Below are positions 23,840 to 35,013 of a DNA stretch of 64,000 nt, piece after piece (the first letter of the stretch is position 1; each line of letters begins with the position of its first letter). A program made the translations under genes and the position numbers. The DNA comes from Dasypus novemcinctus. Taxonomy: Eukaryota > Chordata > Mammalia > Cingulata > Dasypodidae. The notes under the pieces are model-generated. The model did no database searches. It worked only from the letters and a program-made list of their open reading frames with translations, and had not been told where the DNA came from. The DNA is taken from positions 28,301,278 to 28,365,277 of the forward strand of contig NC_080689.1 of the NCBI RefSeq assembly GCF_030445035.2, given 5' to 3'.

Positions 23840-24510
23840 CCTATCTTAGCCACTTGTTCTCCTCTGACATCACCTCAATGAGGAGGAAGAGGGATGCCTA
23901 GTTTCTTCCAAATGGGGGTGGAAGTTAAGGCTCTCACATGGCCTCCATTGGCTCCATGGGGGCAGGGACAGAGTGGTTACCCTGGGGATGGAACTCCTGA
24001 CTCCCTACTCAGACTTCTCTGATACCGCCTGGGTGGGGAGATTGGTGAACCTCATTATAGCCTGGCAAGGATGAAAGTCTAGGCTACCAACTTGAACTTT
24101 GCAACTGCTGTGTATGTTTTTGCGGAGGGATGGTTAAAGAAGAACAATAAATTTCTAAAAGTTTTGCCTTGCTAGATTTCCCTTCCCTGGTCCTTTGGCT
24201 AAGGGAGATGTCTCTTTTTCTGGGACATATTTTTCTGCTCTCATTGGTATTTCTGAATTTCCAGCTTCTTCAGTTCCAGGTTTGTGGTAAATGAGGCTAT
24301 AAGAAACTCAGAAACTCTGGAAACTTACCACTATGTTATTACTTGGCTCCTGAGCTCCCTAGCTAGTCTGCCTTCTTCTCTTTACCTTTCTGAGTCTTGT
24401 ATTTGACTTATATAAAATGTCCAAGGTTTTTAATTGTACTTAGTAGGAAGAATAGGGCAAAGTACTCTATTCCATTTTCCCAGAAGCAGAACCAACTCTG
24501 TCTCTAAGAT
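23840..24510 (-). mobile_element. L1-type sequence resembling an ancient L1 5' leader
   Basis: Read on the minus strand it begins near TTCTGCTTCTGGGAAAATGG and AATAGAGTACTTTGCCCTAT, followed by a 'ttggacattttatataa' segment. This recalls the start of ancient L1M elements. The plus-strand part at 23990-24090 (CTCCTGACTCCCTACTCAGA, GGGGAGATTGGTGAACCTCA, GCCTGGCAAGGATGAAAGTC) is the repetitive 'cag-gct' leader pattern. No ORF1 follows: the element is cut where MaLR sequence starts. Confidence 0.45.
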
Positions 24511-25182
24511 GTACTTTTCATTTACCTGCTAATAGATAAATTTATGACTAAAATCCATTGTGTTTTCCCTGTGCTGGGTAACTCATTCCTTTATCTAGCA
24601 TTAGATTTGATTAATATTCCCAGGAAGAAAACACAAACCTAAATACAATCCAAGAACAAGCAAAGAAACAAACAAAAAACAGACATAGCAACTTTAAAAA
24701 TGTGATAGTTAAGTAAATTTGAACACAAATGCTATTTAGAAATTTACATTAAAATCTTTTACAAGCCTCTTAGATTGTTTTGTTTTGTTTTGATCCAGGA
24801 TTTTCTAGAAATGAGAATTCCTGGGATTAGCTATTGTTGAAGTTAGCTGTATGTGATGTTATTTAGGAGAGGTTGTGGAAACATAGATTTCTGTCAATAT
24901 TATAACTCCCTGATAACAACTTTAAATTTAATAAACCTTACGACTTAGGAATCAATTCCACTGGAATATATTTTACTAATTACTTTAAACCAAGTACAGA
25001 TCCAATGGAAGTTACTTACTTTAATCTGCCATTTTTGATTGATAGCATTCAAGACTAAATTTCTCATTCTATAGGAATTGTCAATTCAATTACTTCCTTA
25101 GAAAAAATTCTTGTTAACAGTGATATAATCTATCTCACTATTTTAAAAGATACTCATTTTACAAAATTATGGCTCCACTAAG
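24511..25182. other. Unassigned AT-rich sequence
   Basis: No recognised gene or repeat; contains a TTTTGTTTTGTTTTG run near 24778. Confidence 0.45.
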
Positions 25183-25309
25183 CTCTTTGCTGGACTTAAA
25201 AAATTTTTTATTGTAGTTTTTGAAGATATATAGATAATAAAAGTGTTACATTAAAAAATATAAGAGGTTCCCATATACCCCACACCCCACCCATCCTCTG
25301 CTGGACTTT
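25183..25309 (-). mobile_element. 5'-truncated L1 insertion with target-site duplication
   Basis: The inner 97 bp (about 25198-25295) carry a xenarthran-type L1 3' end on the minus strand: TTTTTTATTGTAGTTTTTGA, AGTGTTACATTAAAAAATAT, AAGAGGTTCCCATATACCCC, ACACCCCACCCATCC. The flanks repeat: CTCTTTGCTGGACTT at 25183-25197 and CTCTGCTGGACTT at 25296-25308. This is a target-site duplication with a 2-bp indel. Very short but complete in hallmarks. Confidence 0.75.
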
Positions 25310-25639
25310 TAATGTAATACTCTGCTTGAAAGAATCAGATACAAAACCTGGGTAACTATTCTAGCTTTTCTATTTCTGTTTCTACTAATCCTGAGTTATT
25401 TCATCAATTCTAACAATCTAAACTACAGTACAAATGCTATGCAAAAATTGCAGTGCATAATTTTCAAATCTTTCTTCATGATACCCTTCTTTCTGTACTC
25501 TCTACATACATCCAACTTGTAGTTGACACTACATATTGGATATACAGCAGTGACCTCACATAAAACATGTCCCAGATCAAACTTCCTAGATCCCTCCCAC
25601 TCAACTTTGTCCACCTCATATTGATTCCCTCTTAGAAAG
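25310..25639. other. Unassigned sequence
   Basis: No recognised gene or repeat; a 63-codon minus frame has no domain. Confidence 0.4.
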
Positions 25640-26375
25640 TGGTGGTATCATTCCATCAGTCTCTTAGGCTAGAAACCCCAATGATGATTGTTTCATTTTT
25701 ACCCACCCCACATTAAGTCAATTGCAAATTCCACAAGGCCACCCCAAGTATCTTCTGAATCCAGTCCTTCTTTCCAACATTATTCCTACCACTTTATTTC
25801 TTCAATGGAAAGATTTTCCTAACTAATATGCCTTATACCCACCTCTTCCTCCATAAGTACATTTCTCTGTTCATCATGTTCCTAAATTATAAATCTATAA
25901 TGAAATCATCAACTGCAAATCTTCACATTTACTGTTTTGCTTAAAACCACTTCTAGCTTCTCAATGATCCAGTGGAAATGTCAACCTTCACTGAGGCCTC
26001 CTTCCTGTCTAGTTATATCTCATACCATTCTCTTACCTGTTATTTAGTTTCCAGTTTTAATAAATGCTTCATTACACTTCAAACACACTATAACCTCTAT
26101 GACTATAGACTTTGTATATGTTTTATCTTCACCTGAAACTTCTTCTTTCAAAGTGCTGCAGTCCTTCAAAATCAGTCTACAAACTATGTCAATGTGAAGC
26201 CTTTCCTAAATTCACCATCCATCTTTTAACTGAACTCTTGCTAATACTTGTTTGTATAATTCATGGAAGTACACTGACTCTTCAATTATACCATAAGCAT
26301 CTTGTGAATTGGGAATGCCTTATTTAGTAATGCATTTATAGCATCTTGAATAATGTTGGACACTTAATAAGCGCT
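25640..26375 (+). repeat. L2 LINE, long 3' region copy
   Basis: L2 order preserved over about 700 bp: 'cagtctcttaggctagaaacc', CATTAAGTCAATTGCAAATT, TATCTTCTGAATCCAGTCCT, AGCTTCTCAATGATCCAGTG, AATGTGAAGCCTTTCCTAAA, GAATAATGTTGGACACTTAA and TAAGCGCTG at the end. Multiple small indels; not coding. Confidence 0.8.
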
Positions 26376-26389
26376 GTGTGACACTAAGA

Positions 26390-26500
26390 AGGGCACTGTT
26401 TTGCAAGTTAAGGGGATTGGATTTTATCAGATCCAATGTGGAGCAAAGGGGCTTTGTAAACAGGCACCTGAGCAGGTTGAGGTGGGAGGAGGACTTGCTG
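26390..26500 (-). repeat. L2-like fragment
   Basis: TTAAGGGGATTGGATTTTAT, GGAGCAAAGGGGCTTTGTAA and GGTTGAGGTGGGAGGAGG recall reverse-complement L2 ('aggactttggattttat...gagcagaggagtgac'). Confidence 0.4.
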
Positions 26501-28191
26501 TTGTTTTAGATTTATAGCTGAGTGAATGTTCTGATTACTATTGACCATTGTTAGCACTCTTTCACCTAAAGGAGAAATTGACCACTGACTTGTAAGACTG
26601 TAGTTTTCATTGTTTTATCTAATGGAAAGAGAGAGCTCTACTGGCAAGGTTAATGAATTTAATATAGATCCATAGCTAGTAATTGCCTGACTTGGCTCAG
26701 CATCTGAAAAATCCCAGCATAGTGTGGAAATCAGGCTTCCCTTACCTCTGAGTTCCCCTGGTAAACGCTGCCATTCATAGAAATAAACTTCCAAACTTGC
26801 TTTTTGATTCTTCTTACAAATTTCAGTTTCCCCTTTTGTCCATCTATGTTTCCAGTCTGGCTCCTCCCCTCCATACTGACTGAATGACTTTCAATCATGT
26901 TTTTCTCCCTGCTATGGTGTCTCCATGGACTGATAGATGAAAAACCATCTGCCTGATTTGGCAGGGTTATACAAACTCCCTTGTTTATATGTTTCTCTTA
27001 TAGAAAGCCAATGGCAGGGTTACCTTCAAATAGCCATTAAGACAATAGGGTTGGAGCTAGGAACAGGGTAAAAATTGACACATAAAGTATGAGACAACAG
27101 GATATATTTTAGTAAGGGGGGTCTAAAATGCAGAATTTACACAATGTGTGAAATTGTGATCTGGTTTTTCATGACTGCATGCCCTGATTCTAACAAAATA
27201 TTACATCTTCAATGCCTTTATTCATTTTAATAAAATAGATTGTTTCTTATCCCAGAAGCACACTAGTTGGTGGAATTTTGAAGCACTTTTCCACTACTCT
27301 ATGATCAAGCACTGAAGTTGTCTGGAAGGAAATGGAAACCTTAAATTTTGGTGGCAATCATAGATGGCAGCTTCATGAATATAAAACACTGAACGGGTCA
27401 GCCTATCTTTTAGCAAGGCTCTGACTGTTTCTTAGATCCCAGAATTTTCTCTATCCCATTGGATCTGTTTCTCAGGAGGAGCCAGGTGTCTACCCCTGCC
27501 AGCAGACTGGATGTTGCTCTAACTACAGGCATTCTTCCAGTTCTTTCTTACAAATGCAGCCCAACTTTGATTTTCATATTTTCATATTGAACCTGAGATC
27601 ATCAACTGATGATAAGATGCTTACCTAATACTGGGCCTTATTTCTGCCTTCACACTATCTTTTTCTTTGAATTGGGAATATTGGTTACTGATATATAGAG
27701 AAACACAAACTGAGGACTTTTCAAATTTCCCAGTACCTGAATACAGTTACTTGTTAGTTTTCACCTTTCTGATATGGAGGGACTGCCACTTGCATCTTTT
27801 ATTTTGTTTTTTATTCTTCTTATGAGCATGTATTGTAAATATATTCTCTTACTCCAGGCTATACCTTTTCATTCTATTAATGATGTCACTCATTAAACAT
27901 TTTTAGTAATTTTCTTTTTATTTGAAATATGTTGTCCAAGATTTCACCCATAAACACCTCAACGACAGAACAGACAGCCCACACTGGTCTCAAATCCCTT
28001 CTGGGCTTCAAGGAAGCTTGCTCATCTAGATGCCCAGTGAGACTCCTTAGGTTATATATGCACAAAAGGACCTCCTCTAAGAGGAATTAGTAAGGATTGG
28101 ATGATATTTTAAAATTTTTCAATAGGTTAGTTCTGTAGGTCATTAAAGACAACAGTATTCTGTTATTTCTGCTCCCTCTGGGGACTGGCTG
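26501..28191. other. Unassigned sequence
   Basis: About 1.7 kb with no recognised gene, RNA or repeat. No frame above 60 codons of note. Confidence 0.45.
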
Positions 28192-28200
28192 TCCTCTTTT

Positions 28201-28645
28201 CTTTTTTTTTAAGATTTTTGTTTATTTATTTCCCCCCTTCCTCCATTGTCTGCTCTCTTTGTCCATTTGCTGTGTGTTTTTCTGTGTCTGCTTGTATTCT
28301 CATTAGGCAGCTCTGGGAGCTGATCCTGAGACCTTCCAGAGTGGGAGAGAGGTACTCATTCCCTTGCACCACCTCAGCTCCCTGGCCTGCTGCATCTCTT
28401 ATTGTCTCTCCTCTGTGTCTCTTTTTGTTGCATCATCTTGCTATGTCAGTTCTCCGTGTGGGCCAACACTCCCATGTGGGGCAGCACTCCTGCATGGGGC
28501 AGCACTCCTGCATGGGGCAGCACTCTGCATGGGCCAGCTGGCCACATGAGCCAGCTTGTCTTTCACCAGGAGACCCTAGGTATTGAACCCTGGACCTCCT
28601 ATATGGTAGACAGAAGCCCAATTGCTTGAGCCACATCCATTTCCC
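28201..28645 (-). mobile_element. DAS SINE (armadillo tRNA-derived), long copy
   Basis: Read on the minus strand it starts GGGAAATGGATGTGGCTCAA. It shows an A box (TGGCTCAAGCAATTGG) and a B box (GGTTCAATACC) of RNA polymerase III, a body of CTGGCCCATGCAGAGTGCTG-type units, a 'gacacagaggagagaca' part, and an A-rich tail with AAATAAATAAACAAAAATC. About 445 bp, longer than the other two copies because of an extra central section at about 28305-28420 (plus strand). Target-site duplication TCCTCTTTT (28192-28200) / TCCTCCTTT (28648-28656). It lies next to an L2 tail. The antisense frames here are artefacts. Confidence 0.88.
28461..28532. repeat. Short tandem array inside DAS SINE
   Basis: Roughly 18-bp units: CCAACACTCCCATGTGGGG, CAGCACTCCTGCATGGGG twice in perfect succession, then CAGCACTCTGCATGGGC. 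A local amplification of the SINE body motif. Confidence 0.85.
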
Positions 28646-28651
28646 TATCCT

Positions 28652-28745
28652 CCTTTTTAACTAGATTAAAATCTTCCTGAGCTCAGGAACTGTGCCTACT
28701 ATGTAGCTTATTTTTCTATAGTATCTAAAATGTGTTCTGTAAAAT
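28652..28745 (+). repeat. L2 LINE 3' end fragment
   Basis: TAGATTAAAATCTTCCTGAG, CTCAGGAACTGTGCCTACTA, TTTCTATAGTATCTAAAATG match the L2 tail. It begins at the DAS target-site duplication, so the SINE inserted beside or into this L2. Confidence 0.65.
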
Positions 28746-30339
28746 ACTGATTCCTAAATCAGCATTTGTGAACTGATCTTCCCTCAATTTACTCAAATTT
28801 TGATGTCACTAGATTGTCATCAGAAACTGACTATAAACTTCAGTATGTAAGAGGCTTCACTTATATTTATTTGAAATAGTATAATAAACTCACTACCTCC
28901 CCCTAGTATGGGTCGTGACTCCTGGGGATAAGCCTCCCTGGCACCAGGGATTATTTTAAACTCTGCAAATAAATTAGTGCATCAGATAAAGTATATTCTG
29001 ACTTCCTATGCAGACAGTTTATTAGACATGATCAAATGCTTGAAAATATCTCTATAGAACAAAGATATTACTGATAAAATTAAGTAAAATGGAGAGAAAG
29101 ATTTTTTCTCCTTCGTCTGTGTCATTGAGCCAGAATACTCAGAGCTCAAAGAGATGAGCTGAAATAAGGATGAGAGAATTCAAGAAATTTTGACTGGAAT
29201 ATTCGGACAACTGAGTGGATAGATAATCTGCCACACAGTTGTAGTGCCTGTATCATTGTCTCTTCTCACCTTACCTATGGGACTTTCGGGGTGTATATGA
29301 TTTAAGACACTAATAAATAAGGAGGTATCCTGTCAAGCTAGTTGGAACTACATAAAATAATCTCAAGTTTAGTACTAACTTGGTAGAATTGACCTGTGAT
29401 GGGAAGACTGATAAAGGATGGGCCCATTTCTCCAAAAACACCTGATCAATGGTTCCAAAGAAATATCAAAAGACTAAAAATTGCCTGGTACTAAATACTT
29501 TCTAGGAACTAAGCATAACTGGAGACTCAATGCAGACATCTAAACCCATGAATTATTAAATATATTATATATTCTATTCATTAACACAGGAAAAAGTCAT
29601 CGCAAATGTGTAGAAAATGCACAGACATTACATAGGAATATACATTTTTCCAAGCCAGTGCTTACCTTATGTGAGACCATTTAGAATTGTCTATAAGCTA
29701 CTCTAATGAGATTGCTCTCTGAGGGAAACTCAATAAATCACTTTACTTTCCTTCAATTTTTTCATCCTGTGTGTAAAATTTTAGCCATCTTTGATGGAGA
29801 AAGAGAGAATCTCTGGCCCAAAATACTCAACAAAATTCTTATCCACAAATACATTCAAAGAGAAACTCAGATCTGTAGTCAGTGACAGCATCAGCTACTG
29901 TGATTTGTTTTTAACTTGTTACAGAGCCAAAATAACATACTTAAGATGCATTAAGATGTTTCAAAGTGTCTCTAAGTATGTCATCCCCTGTGTTTTATAT
30001 TTGCTTTAAGAACATAAAGAGGTAAAACTTAAAGCAAACAGTTCTGATCAAGAAACAGCTGGAAATAGCAGCAACCTGATATGGAACAATCAAGAACTGA
30101 AGGCTTATTTTGAATAAGAGTTGTCCAACTGTGAGACTGAGAGATTGTAGCTGAGAGTAAGTACCAACACAATCAATGGTGACTCCAGATATGAAATTAT
30201 TGCAAACCTACCTTGCTGAATCATGTTTGCATTCTGTGGGATGATTCAGAGAACTTCTTGACTTTTGGGAGATTAAAGTTCATTTCATTTCCTTACTCCA
30301 TCCTCCCTAGTTAGCTGTTTCATTAGATAATTTCAGTAC
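28746..30339. other. Unassigned sequence
   Basis: About 1.6 kb with no gene. The part 28890-28965 (CCCTAGTATGGGTCGTGACT, CCTCCCTGGCACCAGGGATT) resembles a repetitive xenarthran sequence I have seen but cannot name, perhaps lineage LTR or L1 leader. The 72-codon plus frame at 29791-30009 has no domain. Confidence 0.35.
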
Positions 30340-30680
30340 AAAGAAAAAAATAAAACATTTATTTTAGAACTTTGGGAAGCGAACTAGATCTTCGTCAGGC
30401 TCCACACTTGCTGGAATTAATTCTGTGTTTGCTTAGATGCATAATGTTCTTTTTCATCTGGTTGTCTTTATAATGCAAAGGGCAGAGGCATGTTTTTCAA
30501 AGCACAATCAGTGGGTCCAGAGTATGGAAATATTTCTTTTAATGACAATGCCAAGTTATTTTATTTGTTCATGAAGCACTTGAAAATATGAGAAAGAACA
30601 GCATGCCTTTAAGGGAGAACAGGGAAAGAGTTAGCTCCAAGTGCTTTTAGAACAAAGAGTGGGTGTTAAAATGCATAGAA
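30340..30680. other. Candidate conserved non-coding block
   Basis: Single-copy look with mixed composition: GAAGCGAACTAGATCTTCGT, GGAATTAATTCTGTGTTTGC, TGGAAATATTTCTTTTAATG, ACAATGCCAAGTTATTTTAT. No repeat match, no frame. Conservation is a guess. Confidence 0.25.
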
Positions 30681-30839
30681 ATGTTAAACTTCCACTTAAA
30701 AAAATCAATGAATGACACATCCAGTTGCAACTTACTCAACCCTGATTTTACGATCATTTGAGATCTTATAAAGGAATGGTTCTAAAGTATAAAATGTATT
30801 TCAGTTTCACCTGCTGAGTGCTAATGCATTTGAAACATT

Positions 30840-30945
30840 GGAGAGGAAGTTGTGGGAGGGGTGGCGTGGGTGGGGTGGGGGGTATATGGGGACCTCATAT
30901 TTTTTGAATGTAACATTTAAAAGAAAATAAAGAAGAAGCTACATT
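30840..30945 (+). repeat. L1 3' end, short fragment
   Basis: GGGTGGGGTGGGGGGTATAT, GGGGACCTCATATTTTTTGA and ATGTAACATTTAAAAGAAAA, then an AATAAA. This is the G-rich and TTTTTGAATGTAAC end of a lineage L1. Confidence 0.65.
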
Positions 30946-31799
30946 CTCAACCAAAATTTATTAACTTAGCTGTATGGAATGTTACGTGGGACACTAATTA
31001 AGATGTATGCAATCCTGTAGGTTTGAAAAGTGTCATGTGTGACCATAAGGTGAAACAATACCACCACTTGCTAGTAACACGGCATCTTTCTTTTGAGAAG
31101 CTCAGAGCAATTTATGGATATTAGCTCAGTCTTTGCCTCTTGTCACTTGGAATCTTAGGGAGCTTTAACGAATCTAGGAGCCTGAAAAGCGACCAGGTCT
31201 CAATGTTGACAAGGCTTTTAGGGATTTGAGCAACTCCAATTTCTTACTGCTAGTCTGGAAACAAGAAGGTGATGAACACTAAAGTGAGGCAACCCATTCA
31301 CATGGGCAGTGTCTCCAGGGAGTATTACCGCATATGTAGGGACATCTTTCGAAGCCACAACCCCAGCATTCTTACACTCCATTTCAATGCTCCAGCAAGA
31401 AACAAATTAACTGGGGCAGCTTTAACTTCAGAGCAAGGTCCGGTGACCTTAATCAGAAAAGGTTGGAGTTTGTTCCAAAAGGAAATTCAATGAAGAGGCT
31501 TTATAAGACACTACAGCATTACAGCAATATTTAATAAAAATGGTTCTATTTCTCATCAAGCACATTATTTTAGGAGTGAGATACCATACTAAGGAACCAT
31601 GGGATCCTTATGATATTGGGAATTAGTGCATGATAAAGCATGTGGTTGCCATGGGGATCAGTAAACAGTTCTGATCTGAGACACTAGTTCCTGATGCCAA
31701 GACATGGGTGGGAGAAGGTGGTTCCCACAGCCTCTGTTTGCTCTAGACTAAAAATACAGTATGGTTTCTATTAAAGGGCAATTTTTAAAAATTCACAGT
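30946..31799. other. Unassigned sequence
   Basis: About 850 bp, no recognised repeat. A 74-codon plus frame at 31269-31493 has no domain; the sequence is fairly balanced in composition. Confidence 0.4.
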
Positions 31800-32220
31800 G
31801 ATCTGGCCTAAAAAAAACATACCCTATTATTTTCTGAACAATTAAGCAGTGAACCCGCTCCCTCTCATAATGCTTTGAGATTGTATTTGTATGGAACATT
31901 AATTAGGCTCAGGCTCCATCATGTCAAAGGTGATGTCGCAACTGTATCTTTTTTTAGTGCTTTGCCACATGGTCTTTCAAAAGGGAATTTTTATGGAGAA
32001 GTATGTGTTATGGGCATAAATTACTTCTTCTTAAGGGCTACAATATAAACTTAGCACATGGAAGTTAACTCTTTAAAAGTTTGTCTTGATTTGCAAGACA
32101 TGGCTGCAAATGATTGTGATGAATCTGAAATGTATTTAAGCTGCTTTTATGGACTCTGGTCAAGAAATTCAAAATACTGCAATTTTTCCTGAAATTTGTT
32201 ATTCAATAATTAAGGCTACA
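31800..32220. other. Candidate conserved non-coding block
   Basis: Looks single-copy, with homeodomain-like words (AACATTAATTAGGCTCAGGC; AATAATTAAGG), TATGGGCATAAATTACTTCT and ATTTGCAAGACATGGCTGCA. No repeat match. Enhancer-like appearance is an impression only. Confidence 0.3.
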
Positions 32221-32229
32221 ATTACTAAG

Positions 32230-32425
32230 GGATATATAGTTTCCAAAGTGATTTACCTCCACTCATTTCTCCTGATACAATTCACAACCCCGTGAGATAG
32301 ATAGGGCTGATAATTAATTACTAGTGTACTTGTATAGTGAGGAGATCGAGGATTAAAATGTGTAAGGTGCTTCCCTAAAGCTACATACATATGAAGAGTG
32401 AGATTGAACACCAGACCCCAAAATG
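32230..32425 (-). repeat. MIR SINE
   Basis: CCAAAGTGATTTACCTCCAC, CACAACCCCGTGAGATAGAT, a TAGTGAGGAGATCGAGGATT segment, GTGCTTCCCTAAAGCTACAT and AGATTGAACACCAGACCCCA match reverse-complement MIR. Confidence 0.75.
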
Positions 32426-33549
32426 ACCCCTGGAACCCACTCTATTGTGAGAGTAAGAAAAACACAACATACTTCTCTTGCAATTATTCTTTTCAGTTTT
32501 ATCATTATATCATATCAAGATTTATGGACTTAAATCTGGGACAGCTAACACTAAAGCCTCATATAAATTATTTTGTTAAATAGGTAAGAGTTAAGTAAAA
32601 TGATCCATTGGCTAGGGTTGCATACTATCATGGTCCTGTAAAATGATTTATTTTAATGAAAATTGAAGTAACCTTAAAAGGGACTAATTCCAAGTTCAGT
32701 ATAAATTCTGTCCAAACCAAACTTAGAAGCCAGATTTCCTTCTCTTGTGGTTGACTTGTCAACCTTAGTAATTTTATCATTGCATACCTTATCCTATATA
32801 TTTTTTGCATTACTTTGACGGATATCAAAGTAGCACAGAAAGATGTTTATTACTGTTATTACCTCTCACGTTGTTTTCTTTTAAGGTATGTTCTTTCTCT
32901 AGCATATTCATTGGGCTGTTGCCAGTTTTAGTTTTAAATGAATATAATAGATCCAGGGATCAACCCTCAAGTACCTGCCTATTGATTGACTTGGCAACAG
33001 AAGTTCTAAAAGTCTCTGTTTTCCTTTTCTTAAGCATTACTTTTTTCCATGCAGGCTCATTCCTCCCTGAACATCATTTATAAAGGTTGTTACTCAATTG
33101 ATAAGGAGCTCATTTGTCTCAGCTGTCCCTGAAGAGACACTTTTGCTCTTCCCACCACCCAGATACCCAGAGTTAAATGGTTCACTTCCCTGCACAACTT
33201 CTGTATCATCTTACCCTTCATTCCCATGAGCCTCCCATGACCGTCTACAATTTTTTATTTTCTGCTTAAATGATAGACTCGGCTTCTTGTGCTTGCAAGC
33301 AGATTACCCTGCCTGCTGCAGAAGAGTAAGAGGGAAGTTTCATAATTGGCTCTATTTCCCCATTTGAGCAGCACATTAAAATAATCAAACAGTTTTGCCT
33401 TCAAATGTTATTACAGCAATATTATATTTTGCTCAAAGGACAAACTTTCCTTTACTGAGATGTACTTTTTGCTTGACCCCAAAATGTCTTTTCACAGTCT
33501 TTTTTTGACCAATGAAATATATTTGTTTAAAAAACCTTTCCTATAATCC
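32426..33549. other. Unassigned sequence
   Basis: About 1.1 kb with no recognised gene or repeat. A 92-codon plus frame at 32805-33083 and a 66-codon minus frame overlap here; neither has a domain. Confidence 0.45.
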
Positions 33550-33554
33550 TTTTA

Positions 33555-33670
33555 TTTGGACCAGTGGTTTCCAAACCATATCAGATGCATTTAGGTTTAG
33601 GACTCATTTCATTTAGAAAATGTACCACTCACCAGGCTCATTTAGGAGACAGAAAAACTGAAGTACTGGT
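33555..33670 (+). repeat. MER5-type hAT relic, weak
   Basis: GGACCAGTGGTTTCCAAACC followed by CATATCAGATGCATTTAGGT has the CAGTGGTTYYCAAAC left end of the MER5 group; the rest is decayed. Confidence 0.4.
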
Positions 33671-34219
33671 TGTCTAGGTAATTTGTCTGGTATTAAGGAG
33701 ACAAAAGTTCTTTAGCCTCTTCTCCAGTCTAGGACTCTGCTTGCTTTGCTAATTGAATGACCCTAATCAGATGAATAATATCCCTGATCTGCATTGAGGC
33801 AGGTAAGAAATCCATTTGCGAGCGGCAGATGAGCTGCTTCTCTTTCCTGCATGCTGCCTTCCATGTGAATCTTGGCATCACGATACTGCTTGGCAAAAGG
33901 CAGGCATACAAAAGTAAAAACCATATTCTTGGGGCATTCATTAATTACTGCCAAAGACTTAATGCTTTCCCCCCTAAAAGACCATCCCTAAGTGAGTATG
34001 AAGAGGTACTTGGAAACGAAGCCAGGGGCTAGTGAGGAAGGGTTAAGAGGGGTGTAGCCTAAGGGACACAAGGCTAGGAAATACATGGAAGCACTACTCT
34101 TTATTAATTATATAAATATAAATGTAAACTTAGGAGGTGGTGAGAATTTCTGGGTAAATCATTAGGTGAAAATAATTAGGTGAAAATTCATCATTTTCTC
34201 TAATCCAGTCTAATTCTCT
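33671..34219. other. Unassigned sequence
   Basis: No recognised gene or repeat. Three overlapping frames of 63-70 codons on opposite strands at 33729-34032 have no domain. Confidence 0.45.
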
Positions 34220-34900
34220 TCCTGTGCTTCCTAGATCAGTAACGATCACAACCATTTATATAATCACCCAGGTTTGGAACCAGGCCTTCCCAGTGGTTTC
34301 TGTTCCTCCTGCCTGAAGCCTCTCCCGTCGTCTTTTAGTTGAGTATGAGCTTTACTAAACTCAGATCTGATTTTATCACTCCCCTGACTGAAGTCTTTCA
34401 GTGGCTTCCCAGAGCTTCATGGTTAAGCTCAAATTCCTCACTTTGTATACAATCTCCTTCGTGATTCATCCCACTTCTTGGGGCCCATCTTTCATCCCTG
34501 TCCCACAGACACCTTCCAGTCTGGCATGTCTGAATGCTTGTCTCTGGTCTAGAGGCCCTCCAGGTGTTATTCTCTCTTCCTAGATTGCCCTGTTTTTCTC
34601 TTTACCCAGTTAATTCTCATCCATCAAGACTAAGCTCTTGAAAAGGAACCTTCCTGACCTCTTAACGATACAGATGATTTCCCCTGTGTGTTTCCAAAGC
34701 ATCCTCAACAGCCCTCTATCTGAACACCTGTCATATAGGATTACATTTGCTGATGTATGGCTCTGCATCTCCCACTAGATGTGAAATTACATGAGGAGAA
34801 AGAGGGTATGTCATTTTGTCTTTGTATCCTCCAGCACCTTGAAGAGTGCAGGGAATTTAGGAAATGACCAAATATGCTTTCGGAATTAAAAAATAAATTA
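34220..34900 (+). repeat. L2 LINE, long 3' region copy
   Basis: Clear L2 order: ATCAGTAACGATCACAACCA, CAGATCTGATTTTATCACTC, CCCTGACTGAAGTCTTTCAG, TGGCTTCCCAGAGCTTCATG, GTTATTCTCTCTTCCTAGAT, CTAAGCTCTTGAAAAGGAAC, CTTCCTGACCTCTTAACGAT and TTGTATCCTCCAGCACCTTG. About 680 bp. Confidence 0.88.
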
Positions 34901-35013
34901 AATAAGTCAATAAAACTAATAGGTAGATGACATATTGAAACACCTGAGGTTTGCCAAGAAGATAGACTTGCAAAATACATCTTCCTACAAACAATTTCTG
35001 GGGGTGAAATATC

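Noticed and set aside
28560..28645. tRNA gene suggested by A and B boxes
   Set aside because: The boxes belong to the tRNA-derived head of a DAS SINE with SINE body, tail and target duplication; no cloverleaf of a working tRNA is apparent.
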